Positions 1 through 7,506 of a DNA stretch of 10,814 bases are shown here, one piece after another. The notes under the pieces are model-generated. The model saw only the letters and a list, made by a program, of their open reading frames with translations. It searched no databases and had not been told where the DNA came from. The DNA is from Bacteroidota bacterium. Lineage in GTDB: Bacteria; Bacteroidota; Bacteroidia; Flavobacteriales; Weeksellaceae. The DNA lies in assembly GCA_023457935.1 (NCBI GenBank), contig JAEXBA010000092.1, positions 1 to 10,814 of the forward strand, read 5' to 3'. The translations under genes were made by a program, and so were the position numbers. The stretch's first letter is position 1, and the number at the start of each line of letters is the position of its first letter.

Positions 1-79
1 TTTCGAACTGCCCTTTTGTTTTATTGTTTTTCTGTCTCCAAATTTTCAGAGTCAGATTAAGTCCTTTTTTTGCACTCAT
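1..79 (-). CDS. sdhB: Succinate dehydrogenase/fumarate reductase iron-sulfur subunit, N-terminal part
   Basis: Partial gene: only the first 26 codons lie in the window and the rest continues past base 1. The start reads MSAKKGLNLTLKIWRQ, the typical beginning of the Bacteroidota SdhB subunit, ahead of the [2Fe-2S] ferredoxin domain, which lies outside. The start ATG is 20 bp after the sdhA stop, so it is the last gene of an sdhC-sdhA-sdhB unit. No Shine-Dalgarno sequence is seen, only an A-rich leader. By family knowledge SdhB carries electrons from the FAD of SdhA through three Fe-S clusters to the quinone site at SdhC, on the cytoplasmic face of the inner membrane. Identification rests on the start sequence and gene order. 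Confidence 0.85.
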   Translation of the reverse strand, partial: MSAKKGLNLTLKIWRQKNNKTKGQFE

Positions 80-99
80 TTTCTTTACTGTTTTGGAGA

Positions 100-2112
100 T
101 TATTTATAACTTCTTTGTTTCACTTCAATGTTTTCGTAAACCAGCGGTTCTTTGTGCATAATCTCCTGATTGATGTCCATTCCCTGATATTCCCAACAGG
201 CAGCGTACATGTAATTCGCATCATCGCGTTCTGCTTCTCCGTCCGGAGTTGAGTGGTCTTCACGGAAGTGACCTCCACAGGATTCGTTTCTTTCCAAAGC
301 ATCTTTCGCCATCAGCTGTCCCAGTTCAAGGAAATCGGCAACTCTGAATGCTTTTTCAAGTTCCATGTTCATTGAATTGGCTTCACCAGGAACTTTTACA
401 TCTCTCCAGAACTCTTCACGAACCTGAGCGATTTCTGTAATCGCTTCTCTCAGACCTTCAGGCGTTCTTCCCATTCCAACTTTGTTCCACATAATGTTTC
501 CTAATTTCTTGTGGAAATAGTCAACAGAATATTTTCCGTTGTTCGTCATGAAGAAATTTATTTTATCCTGAATTTCTTTTTCTGCTGTATTGAACGCTTC
601 AGAATCTGTAGGAATTGCTCCTGTTCTGATGTCTGCAGAAAGATAATCAGCGATCGTATAAGGAAGAACAAAATAACCGTCTGCCAAACCTTGCATCAGC
701 GCCGAAGCTCCCAATCTGTTTGCACCGTGATCAGAGAAATTCGCTTCACCGATAACGAAACATCCAGGAATAGTTGACTGAAGATTGTAATCAACCCAAA
801 CACCACCCATTGTGTAGTGAACGGCAGGATAAATCTTCATTGGCGTTACGTAAGGATTATCCGCCGTAATCTTTTCATACATCACGAAAAGGTTACCATA
901 TTTTTCTTCAACCCATGCTTTACCTAAATCGTAAATCTGCTGCTGTGACGGATTGTGAATATTTTTTTCAATAGCGGATTCTTTTCCTTTTTTCATGATC
1001 TCTGTTGAGAAATCAAGGAAAACACCTTCTTTAGTATCATTGTTTTCAATTCCGAAACCGGCATCACATCTTTCCTTTGCCGCTCTTGAAGCTACGTCAC
1101 GCGGAACTAAGTTTCCGAAAGCAGGATATCTTCTTTCAAGATAATAATCTCTGTTTTCTTCAGCGATGTTTTCAGGTTTCAGTCTGCCTTCACGGATGGC
1201 AACGGCATCTTCGATATTTTTCGGAACCCAGATTCTTCCTGAGTTTCTTAAAGATTCAGACATCAAAGTCAGTTTCGACTGCTGTGTTCCGTGAACCGGA
1301 ATACACGTCGGGTGAATCTGAACATAACAAGGATTTGCGAAATACGCTCCTTTTTTATGAATTTTCCAGGCTGCAGAAACGTTGGATCCCATTGCATTTG
1401 TTGAAAGGAAATACACATTTCCGTAACCTCCGGAAGCAATTACCACGGCGTGTGCAGAATGTCTTTCGATTTCGCCGGTAACCAAATTTCTTGCGATAAT
1501 TCCTCTTGCTTTTCCATCAACAATTACCAAATCCATCATTTCGTGACGGTTGTACATTTTGATACGGCCTTTACCGATTTGACGGCTCATTGCGGAATAA
1601 GCTCCCAACAATAACTGCTGTCCGGTTTGCCCTTTTGCATAGAATGTTCTTTTTACCTGAACACCGCCGAAAGAACGGTTATCCAGTTGTCCGCCATATT
1701 CTCTACCGAAAGGAACTCCCTGTGCAACACACTGGTCGATAATATTTGCAGAAACTTCTGCTAAACGGTAAACGTTGGCTTCTCTTGCGCGGTAATCTCC
1801 ACCTTTAATGGTATCGTAGAACAATCTGTACGTTGAGTCACCGTCACCCTGATAATTTTTTGCTGCATTAATACCACCTTGAGCTGCGATGGAGTGCGCT
1901 CTTCTTGGTGAATCCTGATAGCAGAAAGCTTTTACATTATAACCCTGCTCTGCCAAAGTTGCAGCAGCGGATCCTCCCGCCAATCCAGTTCCAACAACAA
2001 TAATATCAATCTTGTCGCGGTTGTTCGGTGCAACAAGGTTCATATGGTCTTTATGATTTTTCCATTTGTCCTTTAGCGGACCTCCAGGAATTTTAGAATC
2101 TAATTTGCTCAT
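100..2112 (-). CDS. sdhA: Succinate dehydrogenase/fumarate reductase flavoprotein subunit
   Basis: Catalytic subunit of complex II: oxidises succinate to fumarate (or the reverse) using covalent FAD and passes electrons to SdhB. The 670-residue length is usual for the Bacteroidota type-B enzyme. The dinucleotide-binding motif GTGLAGG is at residues 41-47. RAHSIAAQGG at 71-80 contains the His (H73) expected to bind FAD covalently. HPTC at 267-270 and ESLRNSGRIW at 286-295 are substrate-site segments, and the Arg in LVPRDVASRA (about 338) matches the family's catalytic Arg. NRLGASALMQGLADGYF near the C-terminal third closes the FAD domain. The ATG is preceded by a perfect heptamer repeat rather than a recognisable ribosome binding site. 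It sits 57 bp after sdhC and 20 bp before sdhB, so it is probably co-transcribed from the sdhC promoter. Function is confident; the physiological direction cannot be read from sequence. Confidence 0.97.
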   Translation of the reverse strand: MSKLDSKIPGGPLKDKWKNHKDHMNLVAPNNRDKIDIIVVGTGLAGGSAAATLAEQGYNVKAFCYQDSPRRAHSIAAQGGINAAKNYQGDGDSTYRLFYDTIKGGDYRAREANVYRLAEVSANIIDQCVAQGVPFGREYGGQLDNRSFGGVQVKRTFYAKGQTGQQLLLGAYSAMSRQIGKGRIKMYNRHEMMDLVIVDGKARGIIARNLVTGEIERHSAHAVVIASGGYGNVYFLSTNAMGSNVSAAWKIHKKGAYFANPCYVQIHPTCIPVHGTQQSKLTLMSESLRNSGRIWVPKNIEDAVAIREGRLKPENIAEENRDYYLERRYPAFGNLVPRDVASRAAKERCDAGFGIENNDTKEGVFLDFSTEIMKKGKESAIEKNIHNPSQQQIYDLGKAWVEEKYGNLFVMYEKITADNPYVTPMKIYPAVHYTMGGVWVDYNLQSTIPGCFVIGEANFSDHGANRLGASALMQGLADGYFVLPYTIADYLSADIRTGAIPTDSEAFNTAEKEIQDKINFFMTNNGKYSVDYFHKKLGNIMWNKVGMGRTPEGLREAITEIAQVREEFWRDVKVPGEANSMNMELEKAFRVADFLELGQLMAKDALERNESCGGHFREDHSTPDGEAERDDANYMYAACWEYQGMDINQEIMHKEPLVYENIEVKQRSYK

Positions 2113-2115
2113 ATT

Positions 2116-2150
2116 TTTGAATTTTAGATTTTGAATTTTAGATTTTGAAT
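2116..2150. repeat. Perfect heptamer/14-bp tandem repeat in sdhA leader
   Basis: On the plus strand the unit TTTGAATTTTAGAT occurs twice without mismatch, followed by a third TTTGAAT. It can also be read as five alternating heptamers, TTTGAAT and TTTAGAT. It fills most of the 57-bp sdhC-sdhA spacer and ends three bases before the sdhA ATG, where a ribosome binding site would normally lie. In the sense of sdhA the units read ATTCAAA and ATCTAAA. A related heptamer array lies before aspS. Confidence 0.9.
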
Positions 2151-2169
2151 TAATTTCTAAAATTTAAAA

Positions 2170-2832
2170 TTATTGAGTTAGAAAGTGATAAACTGCTATA
2201 AAGATAAAGCCGGCAGGAATAAGGATGGAATACCAGTTTCCGAAAGCTTTGATAACAGGTGTATACTTTGGATGTCTCGCGCCAACAGACTGGAAAGACG
2301 ACTGGAACCCGTGTGCCAGGTGAAGACCAAGCAACACAAAAGAAATCACATAGAAGCCAACTCTCAGCGGATCTGCAAATTTCGCATGCAGGTCGCTCCA
2401 GAAACGCGTCTGTTCAACCGGCAGACCTTCCACGTATTTGTAATTCATCTCATGAACCCAAAAATCGTACATGTGCAGAGCAAGAAATGCCAACACCACA
2501 GCTCCGGAAATGATCATGTTTCTCGACATCCAGGTTGAGTTTGCCGAACCTTTGTTCTCAGCATATTTCACCGGCCTTGCGTTTCTGTTCTTGATTTCCA
2601 GAATGAAACCCATTACAAAGTGAAAGATTACCGCAAACATCAGCACCGGCTGCATCAGGAACTGAATCAGAGGGTTGTATCCCATAAAATGTGAAGCATT
2701 GTTATATGCGTCCTGCCCGAAAACCGAAAGCATATTAACTGCAAGGTGCATCACAAGAAAAATCAGCAAGAACATTGCAGACAATGCCATTGCATACTTT
2801 CTACCGATGGTAGAACTCGTTAAACCTGCCAT
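2170..2832 (-). CDS. sdhC: Succinate dehydrogenase cytochrome b subunit (di-heme type)
   Basis: Membrane anchor of complex II, of the SdhC b558 family found with type-B enzymes, which typically bind two hemes and reduce menaquinone. The 220 residues show five hydrophobic helices, at about 17-35, 60-80, 106-126, 156-176 and 201-218. Histidines in or next to them (H29, H71, H120, H171, H174) are the likely heme-ligand candidates; I cannot assign which pair holds which heme. A single five-helix anchor in the order C-A-B, with no SdhD, fits this family. The ATG at 2832 gives the usual MAGLTSSTIGRK start and lies 26 bp after a perfect TAACTTTG -7 box, so this is the promoter-proximal gene of the sdh unit. 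Confidence 0.95.
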   Translation of the reverse strand: MAGLTSSTIGRKYAMALSAMFLLIFLVMHLAVNMLSVFGQDAYNNASHFMGYNPLIQFLMQPVLMFAVIFHFVMGFILEIKNRNARPVKYAENKGSANSTWMSRNMIISGAVVLAFLALHMYDFWVHEMNYKYVEGLPVEQTRFWSDLHAKFADPLRVGFYVISFVLLGLHLAHGFQSSFQSVGARHPKYTPVIKAFGNWYSILIPAGFIFIAVYHFLTQ

Positions 2833-2858
2833 AAATATTTGATTATTTTGAATTTTGA

Positions 2859-2866
2859 CAAAGTTA
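2859..2866 (-). promoter_or_regulatory. Bacteroidota-type -7 box for sdhCAB
   Basis: TAACTTTG on the minus strand is a perfect match to the Bacteroidota -7 consensus TAnnTTTG, 26 bp before the sdhC ATG, giving an expected leader of about 20 nt. No TTG is seen at the -33 spacing; the nearest candidate is TTCG about 20 bp upstream. Confidence 0.6.
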
Positions 2867-2913
2867 AAAAAATGTTAAGGTAAAGCGAAGTGAGAATTAT
2901 CAGAATGTTACAG

Positions 2914-2930
2914 TTTAGAATATTTCTAAA
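2914..2930. repeat. AT-rich inverted repeat between comEC and sdhC
   Basis: TTTAGAA and TTCTAAA form perfect 7-bp arms around a TAT spacer, three bases after the comEC stop and about 50 bp upstream of the sdhC -7 box. No T-run follows on either strand, so a classical intrinsic terminator is unlikely. It may be a weak hairpin at the comEC 3' end or a binding site upstream of sdhC. Confidence 0.35.
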
Positions 2931-2933
2931 TAA

Positions 2934-4724
2934 CTACTTAAATGCGACCTTCGAAGGTGTAACATCAAAAGTTTTTCCGGAAATCTCAATGTACTTGGCG
3001 TCTGCAGGAAAATATTTTATCGTAACGTCATCTGCGCGGCGGTCGGTAACATAAGGATTAATGATGTATTTCTCAATTTTTTCCAGCGAAGAACCTTCCT
3101 TTATCCAGAAAGTGACCGCAGTCCGTTGTTTTGACGAAACAACATTTTCCCTGAAAAACCGGTGAACCATAACTTCGTTTCTCTCTGACTCCACATAATT
3201 CAGTGAAACACGGAGAGCGAAAAAAAACATCAGCGCCATACCAAAATTCAGAAACGATTTCAATGCGGGTTTTTTGACGACAAACCTCAGGAAATAAACC
3301 ATCAGGAAAGCCAGAATTGCTTCCAGCCAGTGCATAGGAATATTCTGAAAAAACACGGAATCAAAAGTAGAAAACCAGTGAATCAACGTCAGCAGATTTT
3401 CAACTGTGAAACTGAAAATTCCATTCAGAAAAGCCATATCAAAGCCGGCAGCAATCAGCACAACCATCTGCAGAGAAAAAACGATAACTACCTCAGCAAG
3501 CGGAATAATAATCAGATTCGCAATAATCGATATGAAAGAAAACTGATGAAAATAATACAGCACCAGCGGCAATGTAGAAATCTGCGCTGCAAGACTAACG
3601 GTTAAAATATTCATCATAAAGCGCTGAGTTTTCGACTTTGTTTTCGGAAAAAGCTTCAGCAGCGGTTGATTCAGCCAGAAAATCCCGAAAACCGCAGCAA
3701 AACTCAACTGAAAACCGACATCAAAAATCTGCTGACTGTCAATCAGCAAAATAAAAAAAGCCGCCAGTGCCATTGAATGAAGAAAATCTGCTTTCCGCTG
3801 TAAAAGGAGGAAAATATGATAAACCGTAAGCATCACGCATGCGCGGACAACGGAATTTCCAAAACCGATGAAAGCCGCAAATCCCCAGATGAACAGCAAA
3901 CTGCTGACAATGGCTGCCATTCGGTATTTACGGGGAAAAACGCTGGTACAAATAAAATAAATGATGAAAAATATAACAGCGATGTGGGAGCCGGAAATGG
4001 CGAGAATATGGGCCAAACCGGTTTTACTGAAATCCGAAACCGTAGCGGAATCCATCTCTGTGCGGTCTGCGAGAATTATTCCTTTCAGGAATTCGCGGGT
4101 TTTTGCAGTAAGTTGTGAACGGTCAATTTTCTGCAAAACTTCGAGGCGATTCTGCGAAACTATTTCAGAAAAACTTTCATCATTTCTCTGCGCCGAAGAA
4201 AAACCGTCCGCAAGATAAATCTGATAATGAATACCTTTTCTACTCAGATATTTCTGATAGTCAAACTGATAATCGTTTTGAGGAGCGCTTACTAGGTTGA
4301 TGTAGGTTTCCGCTTTGTAATACCTGTTGAAGTTCAGCTCCTCATAGGATTTCGGTACGGAAGCGACTGCGGAAAGTTCTTTACTATTTAAAATTAAAAC
4401 TGTTTCATACCTTCTGTTTTTCTCGTTCGAATTCAGCTTTTTTGAAAGTTTAAAAACGATTTCCTGCTTGCCTTCAAAGTTCCGTAAAAAAGGTTGTTGA
4501 CCATTTCTCCCGTGAACCAAAATTCCCAAAACAACTGCAAAAACGCAGTAAAAAGAGTTCTTAAACTTAAGGAGAATCAGATTTCTGCTTAAAAGGGAAA
4601 GCGGCAGAAGCGCGGCAAAACACAGCAGCCATACTGTAATCACAGCGCTGAACGCAAAATATTCCCGAAGAAGAATTCCAAGAACAAAGAAAATACAGAG
4701 GATAAAAAGCGGTTGTTTCTGCAA
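2934..4724 (-). CDS. comEC: ComEC/Rec2-type competence membrane protein without hydrolase domain
   Basis: Polytopic inner-membrane protein of the ComEC/Rec2 family, which forms the channel for single-stranded DNA during natural transformation. Order of parts: two or three N-terminal helices (about 5-70); a soluble DUF4131-like region (about 75-205); then the Competence domain, opening with GIILADRTEMD (215-225) and the signature GLAHILAISGSHIAV (236-250). Further signatures are VVRACVML (292-299), GFQLSFAAVFGI (337-348) and ANLIIIPLAEVV (402-413). Helices continue to about 507. Only about 85 soluble residues follow, so the C-terminal metallo-beta-lactamase-like domain of Bacillus ComEC is missing, as is common in Bacteroidota. 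The start is TTG at 4724: the in-frame TGA at 4731-4733 is two codons upstream, and the first internal Met is residue 224. It lies 54 bp after lpxB, probably in the same unit. Confidence 0.9.
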   Translation of the reverse strand: MQKQPLFILCIFFVLGILLREYFAFSAVITVWLLCFAALLPLSLLSRNLILLKFKNSFYCVFAVVLGILVHGRNGQQPFLRNFEGKQEIVFKLSKKLNSNEKNRRYETVLILNSKELSAVASVPKSYEELNFNRYYKAETYINLVSAPQNDYQFDYQKYLSRKGIHYQIYLADGFSSAQRNDESFSEIVSQNRLEVLQKIDRSQLTAKTREFLKGIILADRTEMDSATVSDFSKTGLAHILAISGSHIAVIFFIIYFICTSVFPRKYRMAAIVSSLLFIWGFAAFIGFGNSVVRACVMLTVYHIFLLLQRKADFLHSMALAAFFILLIDSQQIFDVGFQLSFAAVFGIFWLNQPLLKLFPKTKSKTQRFMMNILTVSLAAQISTLPLVLYYFHQFSFISIIANLIIIPLAEVVIVFSLQMVVLIAAGFDMAFLNGIFSFTVENLLTLIHWFSTFDSVFFQNIPMHWLEAILAFLMVYFLRFVVKKPALKSFLNFGMALMFFFALRVSLNYVESERNEVMVHRFFRENVVSSKQRTAVTFWIKEGSSLEKIEKYIINPYVTDRRADDVTIKYFPADAKYIEISGKTFDVTPSKVAFK

Positions 4725-4778
4725 GGTTATTCAAAACCGTAAAACTACCAAAGCATCATCATAAAAGATACAGGAAAA

Positions 4779-5882
4779 TCACCCTTTTATTATAATTTCC
4801 GCTGCCTTTTCACTTGCACCTTTTCCGCCGAGACGTTCACGGAGTTCTGCGTAATCCGTAAGAATTTTTTTGCGATTTCCACCCAAAACAAAATTGAGTT
4901 CTTTAACTAAATTTTGGGTTGTTAACTCTTTTTGAATCAGTTCTTTAACTACTTCTCTGTCCATAATTAAATTGACGAGAGAAATGTATTTGATGTGTTT
5001 TACCAAACGCTTCGCAATTTCATAGGAAATTTTACTTCCGCGATAACAAACGACTTCCGGAACATTCAGCAAAGCAGTTTCCAAAGTTGCCGTTCCAGAA
5101 GTTACCAATGCTGCTTTTGAACACCGTAGCAAATCATAAGTTTTATTGGAAACAAAGTGAACATTTTTATCCACAAATTTTTCATAAAAATCTTTTTCCA
5201 AGCTTGGAGCTCCTGCAATAACAAACTGATAATCTGTAAAATAACTGCGAACAGAAAGCATAATTTCCAGCATTTTTTCTACTTCCTGTTTTCTGGAACC
5301 CGGAAGAAGTGCAATAATTTCCTTATCGTTCAGATTATTTTCTAGCTTAAACCGCTCACAATCAATAGGTTCTAAATCCGAAATCGCATCAAGCAACGGA
5401 TGACCGACAAAATGTGCGTCAACAGAATGTTTTCTGTAAAAATCCTTTTCGAAAGGAAGAATTACGAGCATTTCATTAACATATTTTTTGATGATCTCGA
5501 CGCGGCCTTCTTTCCAAGCCCACAACTGCGGAGAAATGTAGTAAATCACATTTATTCCCAATGATTTTGCGAACTCGGCAATTCTCAGATTAAAGCCGGG
5601 ATAATCAATCAGAATTAAAGTATCGGGACGGTAATTTTCGATATCTTTTTTGCAGAATTTAATGTTCCCCAAAATGGTTTTCAGATTCATCGCTACTTCC
5701 AGAAAACCCATGAACGCTAAATCTCTGTAATGTTTCACCGGTTTTTCTCCAACCGCTTCAGCCATCAAATCTCCTCCCCAAAAACGGAATTCCGCTTTCG
5801 GATCTTTTACTTTCATGGCTTTTATCAAATTGCTTCCGTGAAGATCGCCCGAAGCTTCACCTGCGATGATGTAATATTTCAA
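4779..5882 (-). CDS. lpxB: Lipid-A-disaccharide synthase
   Basis: Glycosyltransferase family 19 enzyme of the Raetz pathway. It joins UDP-2,3-diacylglucosamine and lipid X (2,3-diacylglucosamine 1-phosphate) to form the lipid A disaccharide on the inner side of the cytoplasmic membrane, and shows that the organism makes lipopolysaccharide or lipooligosaccharide. Length 367 is usual. Motifs seen: AGEASGD at 7-13, DYPGFN at 93-98, SPQLWAW at 118-124, LLPGSR at 192-197, TSGTATLETAL at 261-271 and SLVNLI at 301-306. The start is read as TTG at 5882: the in-frame TAA of the upstream dipeptidase ends four codons earlier, and the next Met would remove the GEASGD motif. The 9-bp gap to the dipeptidase suggests co-transcription, perhaps with translational coupling. 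comEC follows. The pairing with these neighbours says little about function. Confidence 0.95.
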   Translation of the reverse strand: MKYYIIAGEASGDLHGSNLIKAMKVKDPKAEFRFWGGDLMAEAVGEKPVKHYRDLAFMGFLEVAMNLKTILGNIKFCKKDIENYRPDTLILIDYPGFNLRIAEFAKSLGINVIYYISPQLWAWKEGRVEIIKKYVNEMLVILPFEKDFYRKHSVDAHFVGHPLLDAISDLEPIDCERFKLENNLNDKEIIALLPGSRKQEVEKMLEIMLSVRSYFTDYQFVIAGAPSLEKDFYEKFVDKNVHFVSNKTYDLLRCSKAALVTSGTATLETALLNVPEVVCYRGSKISYEIAKRLVKHIKYISLVNLIMDREVVKELIQKELTTQNLVKELNFVLGGNRKKILTDYAELRERLGGKGASEKAAEIIIKG

Positions 5883-5891
5883 GACTTTAAA

Positions 5892-6851
5892 TTATTGATT
5901 GTGAAGACGTTTAAAATAATTGAGAACATTCTGATGACTGAGTTTACTGCAAAATTCTTCAGAAAAAATCTGCTTTACTTTTTCGTTGATTTTAGGATAT
6001 GCCGAAGAATCTGATAATTCATCAAAGAAAAACGGATATCTCGACTGATCCGGATGCGCTTTGTCATCAAAAAAATCGGCTCCGAAACAGATATTCTTTT
6101 CCGCGCCAAGCTTCAATGCATGTTCAATATGACGGTAAATATCTTCCGGATTTTCAGGATTGATGAAATATTTCACAAAGTTGAGTCCGATTAATCCGTT
6201 TCTATTTACAATTTCCTGAACCAGTTCGTCCGGCAAATTTCTGTTATGACTGCACACCGATCTCATGTTGGAATGACTCGCAATTATGGGAATATTCAAA
6301 CTATTCTGATCGATAAAATTCAGAATATCAAAAGCCAACTGATCACTTGTGTGAGACAAATCGACTGCAATTTTCCGGTTGTCCAGAAATTCAACAAGCC
6401 GTTTTCCGTCGTCCTTTAAACCAACAGTTGTGAAGTTTCCGCCGCCAAAACGGTTTTCGAGATGATGTGTTAATCCGACATACATCAGATTCACTTTTTC
6501 ACTGATGAACTCAAAATTTGGGAACATTTCTTCAATCGGCTGATTTTCTTCACACAATCCGGAAGCATTTTCGATAGCCGCAATAATTCCAAGATTTTCA
6601 TTTGAAACCGGTTCTTTTGGTGAAAACTCATAAACATCCGGCAAATCCAACAGAGAACGGTATTTTTCAACCTGTCTGCGGACATAATCAACACTGCCAT
6701 TTTCTGTTGACGAATAAAAAGCCATCACCTGAAGCTTCACATTTCCGGCCGAAATTTTTTCCAGAGAACAGCGGATATCGCCGTTTACGGAAGTTCCGGG
6801 CTCAATGAGATATGAAGTTAAATCGCAATGAAGATCAATGTTTTTATCCAT
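5892..6851 (-). CDS. Membrane dipeptidase family (M19) metallopeptidase
   Basis: Zinc peptidase of family M19 (renal dipeptidase-like), which hydrolyses dipeptides including, in some members, L-D peptides. All expected metal-site elements are present: HCD at residues 8-10, Glu94 in AAIENASGL, His167 in DLSHTS, and His193 in ASHSNMRSVC followed by SHNRNLPDE, with Asp259 in GADF. The 319 residues are slightly short for the family. No signal peptide or lipobox is visible (MDKNIDLHCD), so a cytoplasmic location is likely, for example in peptide turnover. It is the first gene of a probable dipeptidase-lpxB-comEC unit. A perfect -7 box, TATCTTTG at 6902-6895, gives an expected leader of about 37 nt. 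Substrate cannot be inferred from sequence. Confidence 0.9.
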   Translation of the reverse strand: MDKNIDLHCDLTSYLIEPGTSVNGDIRCSLEKISAGNVKLQVMAFYSSTENGSVDYVRRQVEKYRSLLDLPDVYEFSPKEPVSNENLGIIAAIENASGLCEENQPIEEMFPNFEFISEKVNLMYVGLTHHLENRFGGGNFTTVGLKDDGKRLVEFLDNRKIAVDLSHTSDQLAFDILNFIDQNSLNIPIIASHSNMRSVCSHNRNLPDELVQEIVNRNGLIGLNFVKYFINPENPEDIYRHIEHALKLGAEKNICFGADFFDDKAHPDQSRYPFFFDELSDSSAYPKINEKVKQIFSEEFCSKLSHQNVLNYFKRLHNQ

Positions 6852-6883
6852 CGGATTTCCTAAAGGTTTTGTCAGAATTAACG

Positions 6884-6891
6884 TAATTTTG
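6884..6891 (+). promoter_or_regulatory. -7 box for the DUF2480 gene
   Basis: TAATTTTG is a perfect TAnnTTTG match 19 bp before the DUF2480 ATG, giving a leader of roughly 13 nt. It faces the dipeptidase -7 box with only three bases between them. No TTG at normal -33 spacing is seen. Confidence 0.55.
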
Positions 6892-6894
6892 CTT

Positions 6895-6902
6895 CAAAGA
6901 TA
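6895..6902 (-). promoter_or_regulatory. -7 box for the dipeptidase-lpxB-comEC unit
   Basis: TATCTTTG on the minus strand is a perfect TAnnTTTG match 43 bp before the dipeptidase ATG. Its expected start site falls inside the opposite -7 box at 6884-6891, so the two promoters share the same melted DNA and probably cannot be occupied at the same time. Confidence 0.5.
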
Positions 6903-6910
6903 ACTATAAA

Positions 6911-7420
6911 ATGTCTGAAGATTTCGAAATAAAAAACAAAGTAGCCGACAGCGGACTGGTCAATTTTGACATTTCTGCAATGGTTCCGAAAGGAGAAAGA
7001 AAAGGAATTGATCTGAAGGATTTTCTGTTTGAAGGCTTGATTCTGAAGGAAAAAGATTTCCGCGAAAAAGTGGCTGCAATTAACACTGAAGATTACAAAG
7101 GCCGTTTCGTTTACATTTATAATTCGGCAGATGCAATTGTCCCGTTGTGGGCGTATTTTCTCATTACAGCAAAACTGACCGGTTCTGCAAGAAAAATTGT
7201 TTTCGGAAACCGTGAAGATCTTGAAGTGTTACTGATGCACAACGCGATGCATACGTACGATTTTTCTGAACTGGAAGGAAAAAGAGTTTTGGTAAAAGGA
7301 TGTTCTGATGAGTCGATTCCGGAGAACGCTTATATTGAACTGGTTGAACAGCTGAAGCCGCTCGTAAAATCTCTGATGTTTGGCGAAGCGTGCAGTAATG
7401 TTCCGATTTTCAAAAATTAA
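6911..7420 (+). CDS. DUF2480 family protein
   Basis: Conserved protein of unknown function nearly confined to Bacteroidota. I recognise the family from several conserved stretches: NKVADSGLVNFDI (residues 9-21); FEGLILKEKDFRE (about 44-56), with a short basic segment before it; the central SADAIVPLWAYFLI; KGCSDESIPENAYIEL; and the end PLVKSLMFGEACSNVPIFK. At 169 residues it is full length. There is no signal peptide or clear membrane helix, so it is likely cytoplasmic. The conserved Cys in KGCSD and GEACS are candidates for metal binding or redox chemistry, but this is only a guess. It is divergent from the dipeptidase and probably monocistronic, since a hairpin and a new -7 box follow. The function is not known to me. 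Confidence 0.85.
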   Translation: MSEDFEIKNKVADSGLVNFDISAMVPKGERKGIDLKDFLFEGLILKEKDFREKVAAINTEDYKGRFVYIYNSADAIVPLWAYFLITAKLTGSARKIVFGNREDLEVLLMHNAMHTYDFSELEGKRVLVKGCSDESIPENAYIELVEQLKPLVKSLMFGEACSNVPIFKN

Positions 7421-7441
7421 CTAACTTTATAATGGGAATAC

Positions 7442-7462
7442 TTCCGAGTCGGAATGTTTTTT
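7442..7462 (+). terminator. Possible weak terminator after the DUF2480 gene
   Basis: The palindrome TTCCGAGTCGGAA (7442-7454) is followed two bases later by six Ts (7457-7462), 22 bp after the DUF2480 stop. The realistic stem is only 4-5 bp, so termination would be weak. The same palindrome sits about where the -33 region of the next promoter should be, so it could instead be an operator. Confidence 0.35.
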
Positions 7463-7464
7463 GA

Positions 7465-7472
7465 TAACTTTG
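7465..7472 (+). promoter_or_regulatory. -7 box for the DUF937 gene
   Basis: TAACTTTG is a perfect TAnnTTTG match 34 bp before the DUF937 ATG, giving an expected leader of about 28 nt. No -33 TTG is visible at the usual distance; the region holds the 7442-7454 palindrome instead. Confidence 0.55.
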
Positions 7473-7506
7473 ATATTCTCATTAATTAATTTCAAACAAT
7501 AAAACT

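Noticed and set aside
1077..1481. Plus-strand open frame of 134 codons
   Set aside because: Antisense to the conserved core of sdhA; its composition is that of a reversed coding frame.
2185..2538. Plus-strand open frame of 117 codons
   Set aside because: Antisense to sdhC; no homology or start signals.
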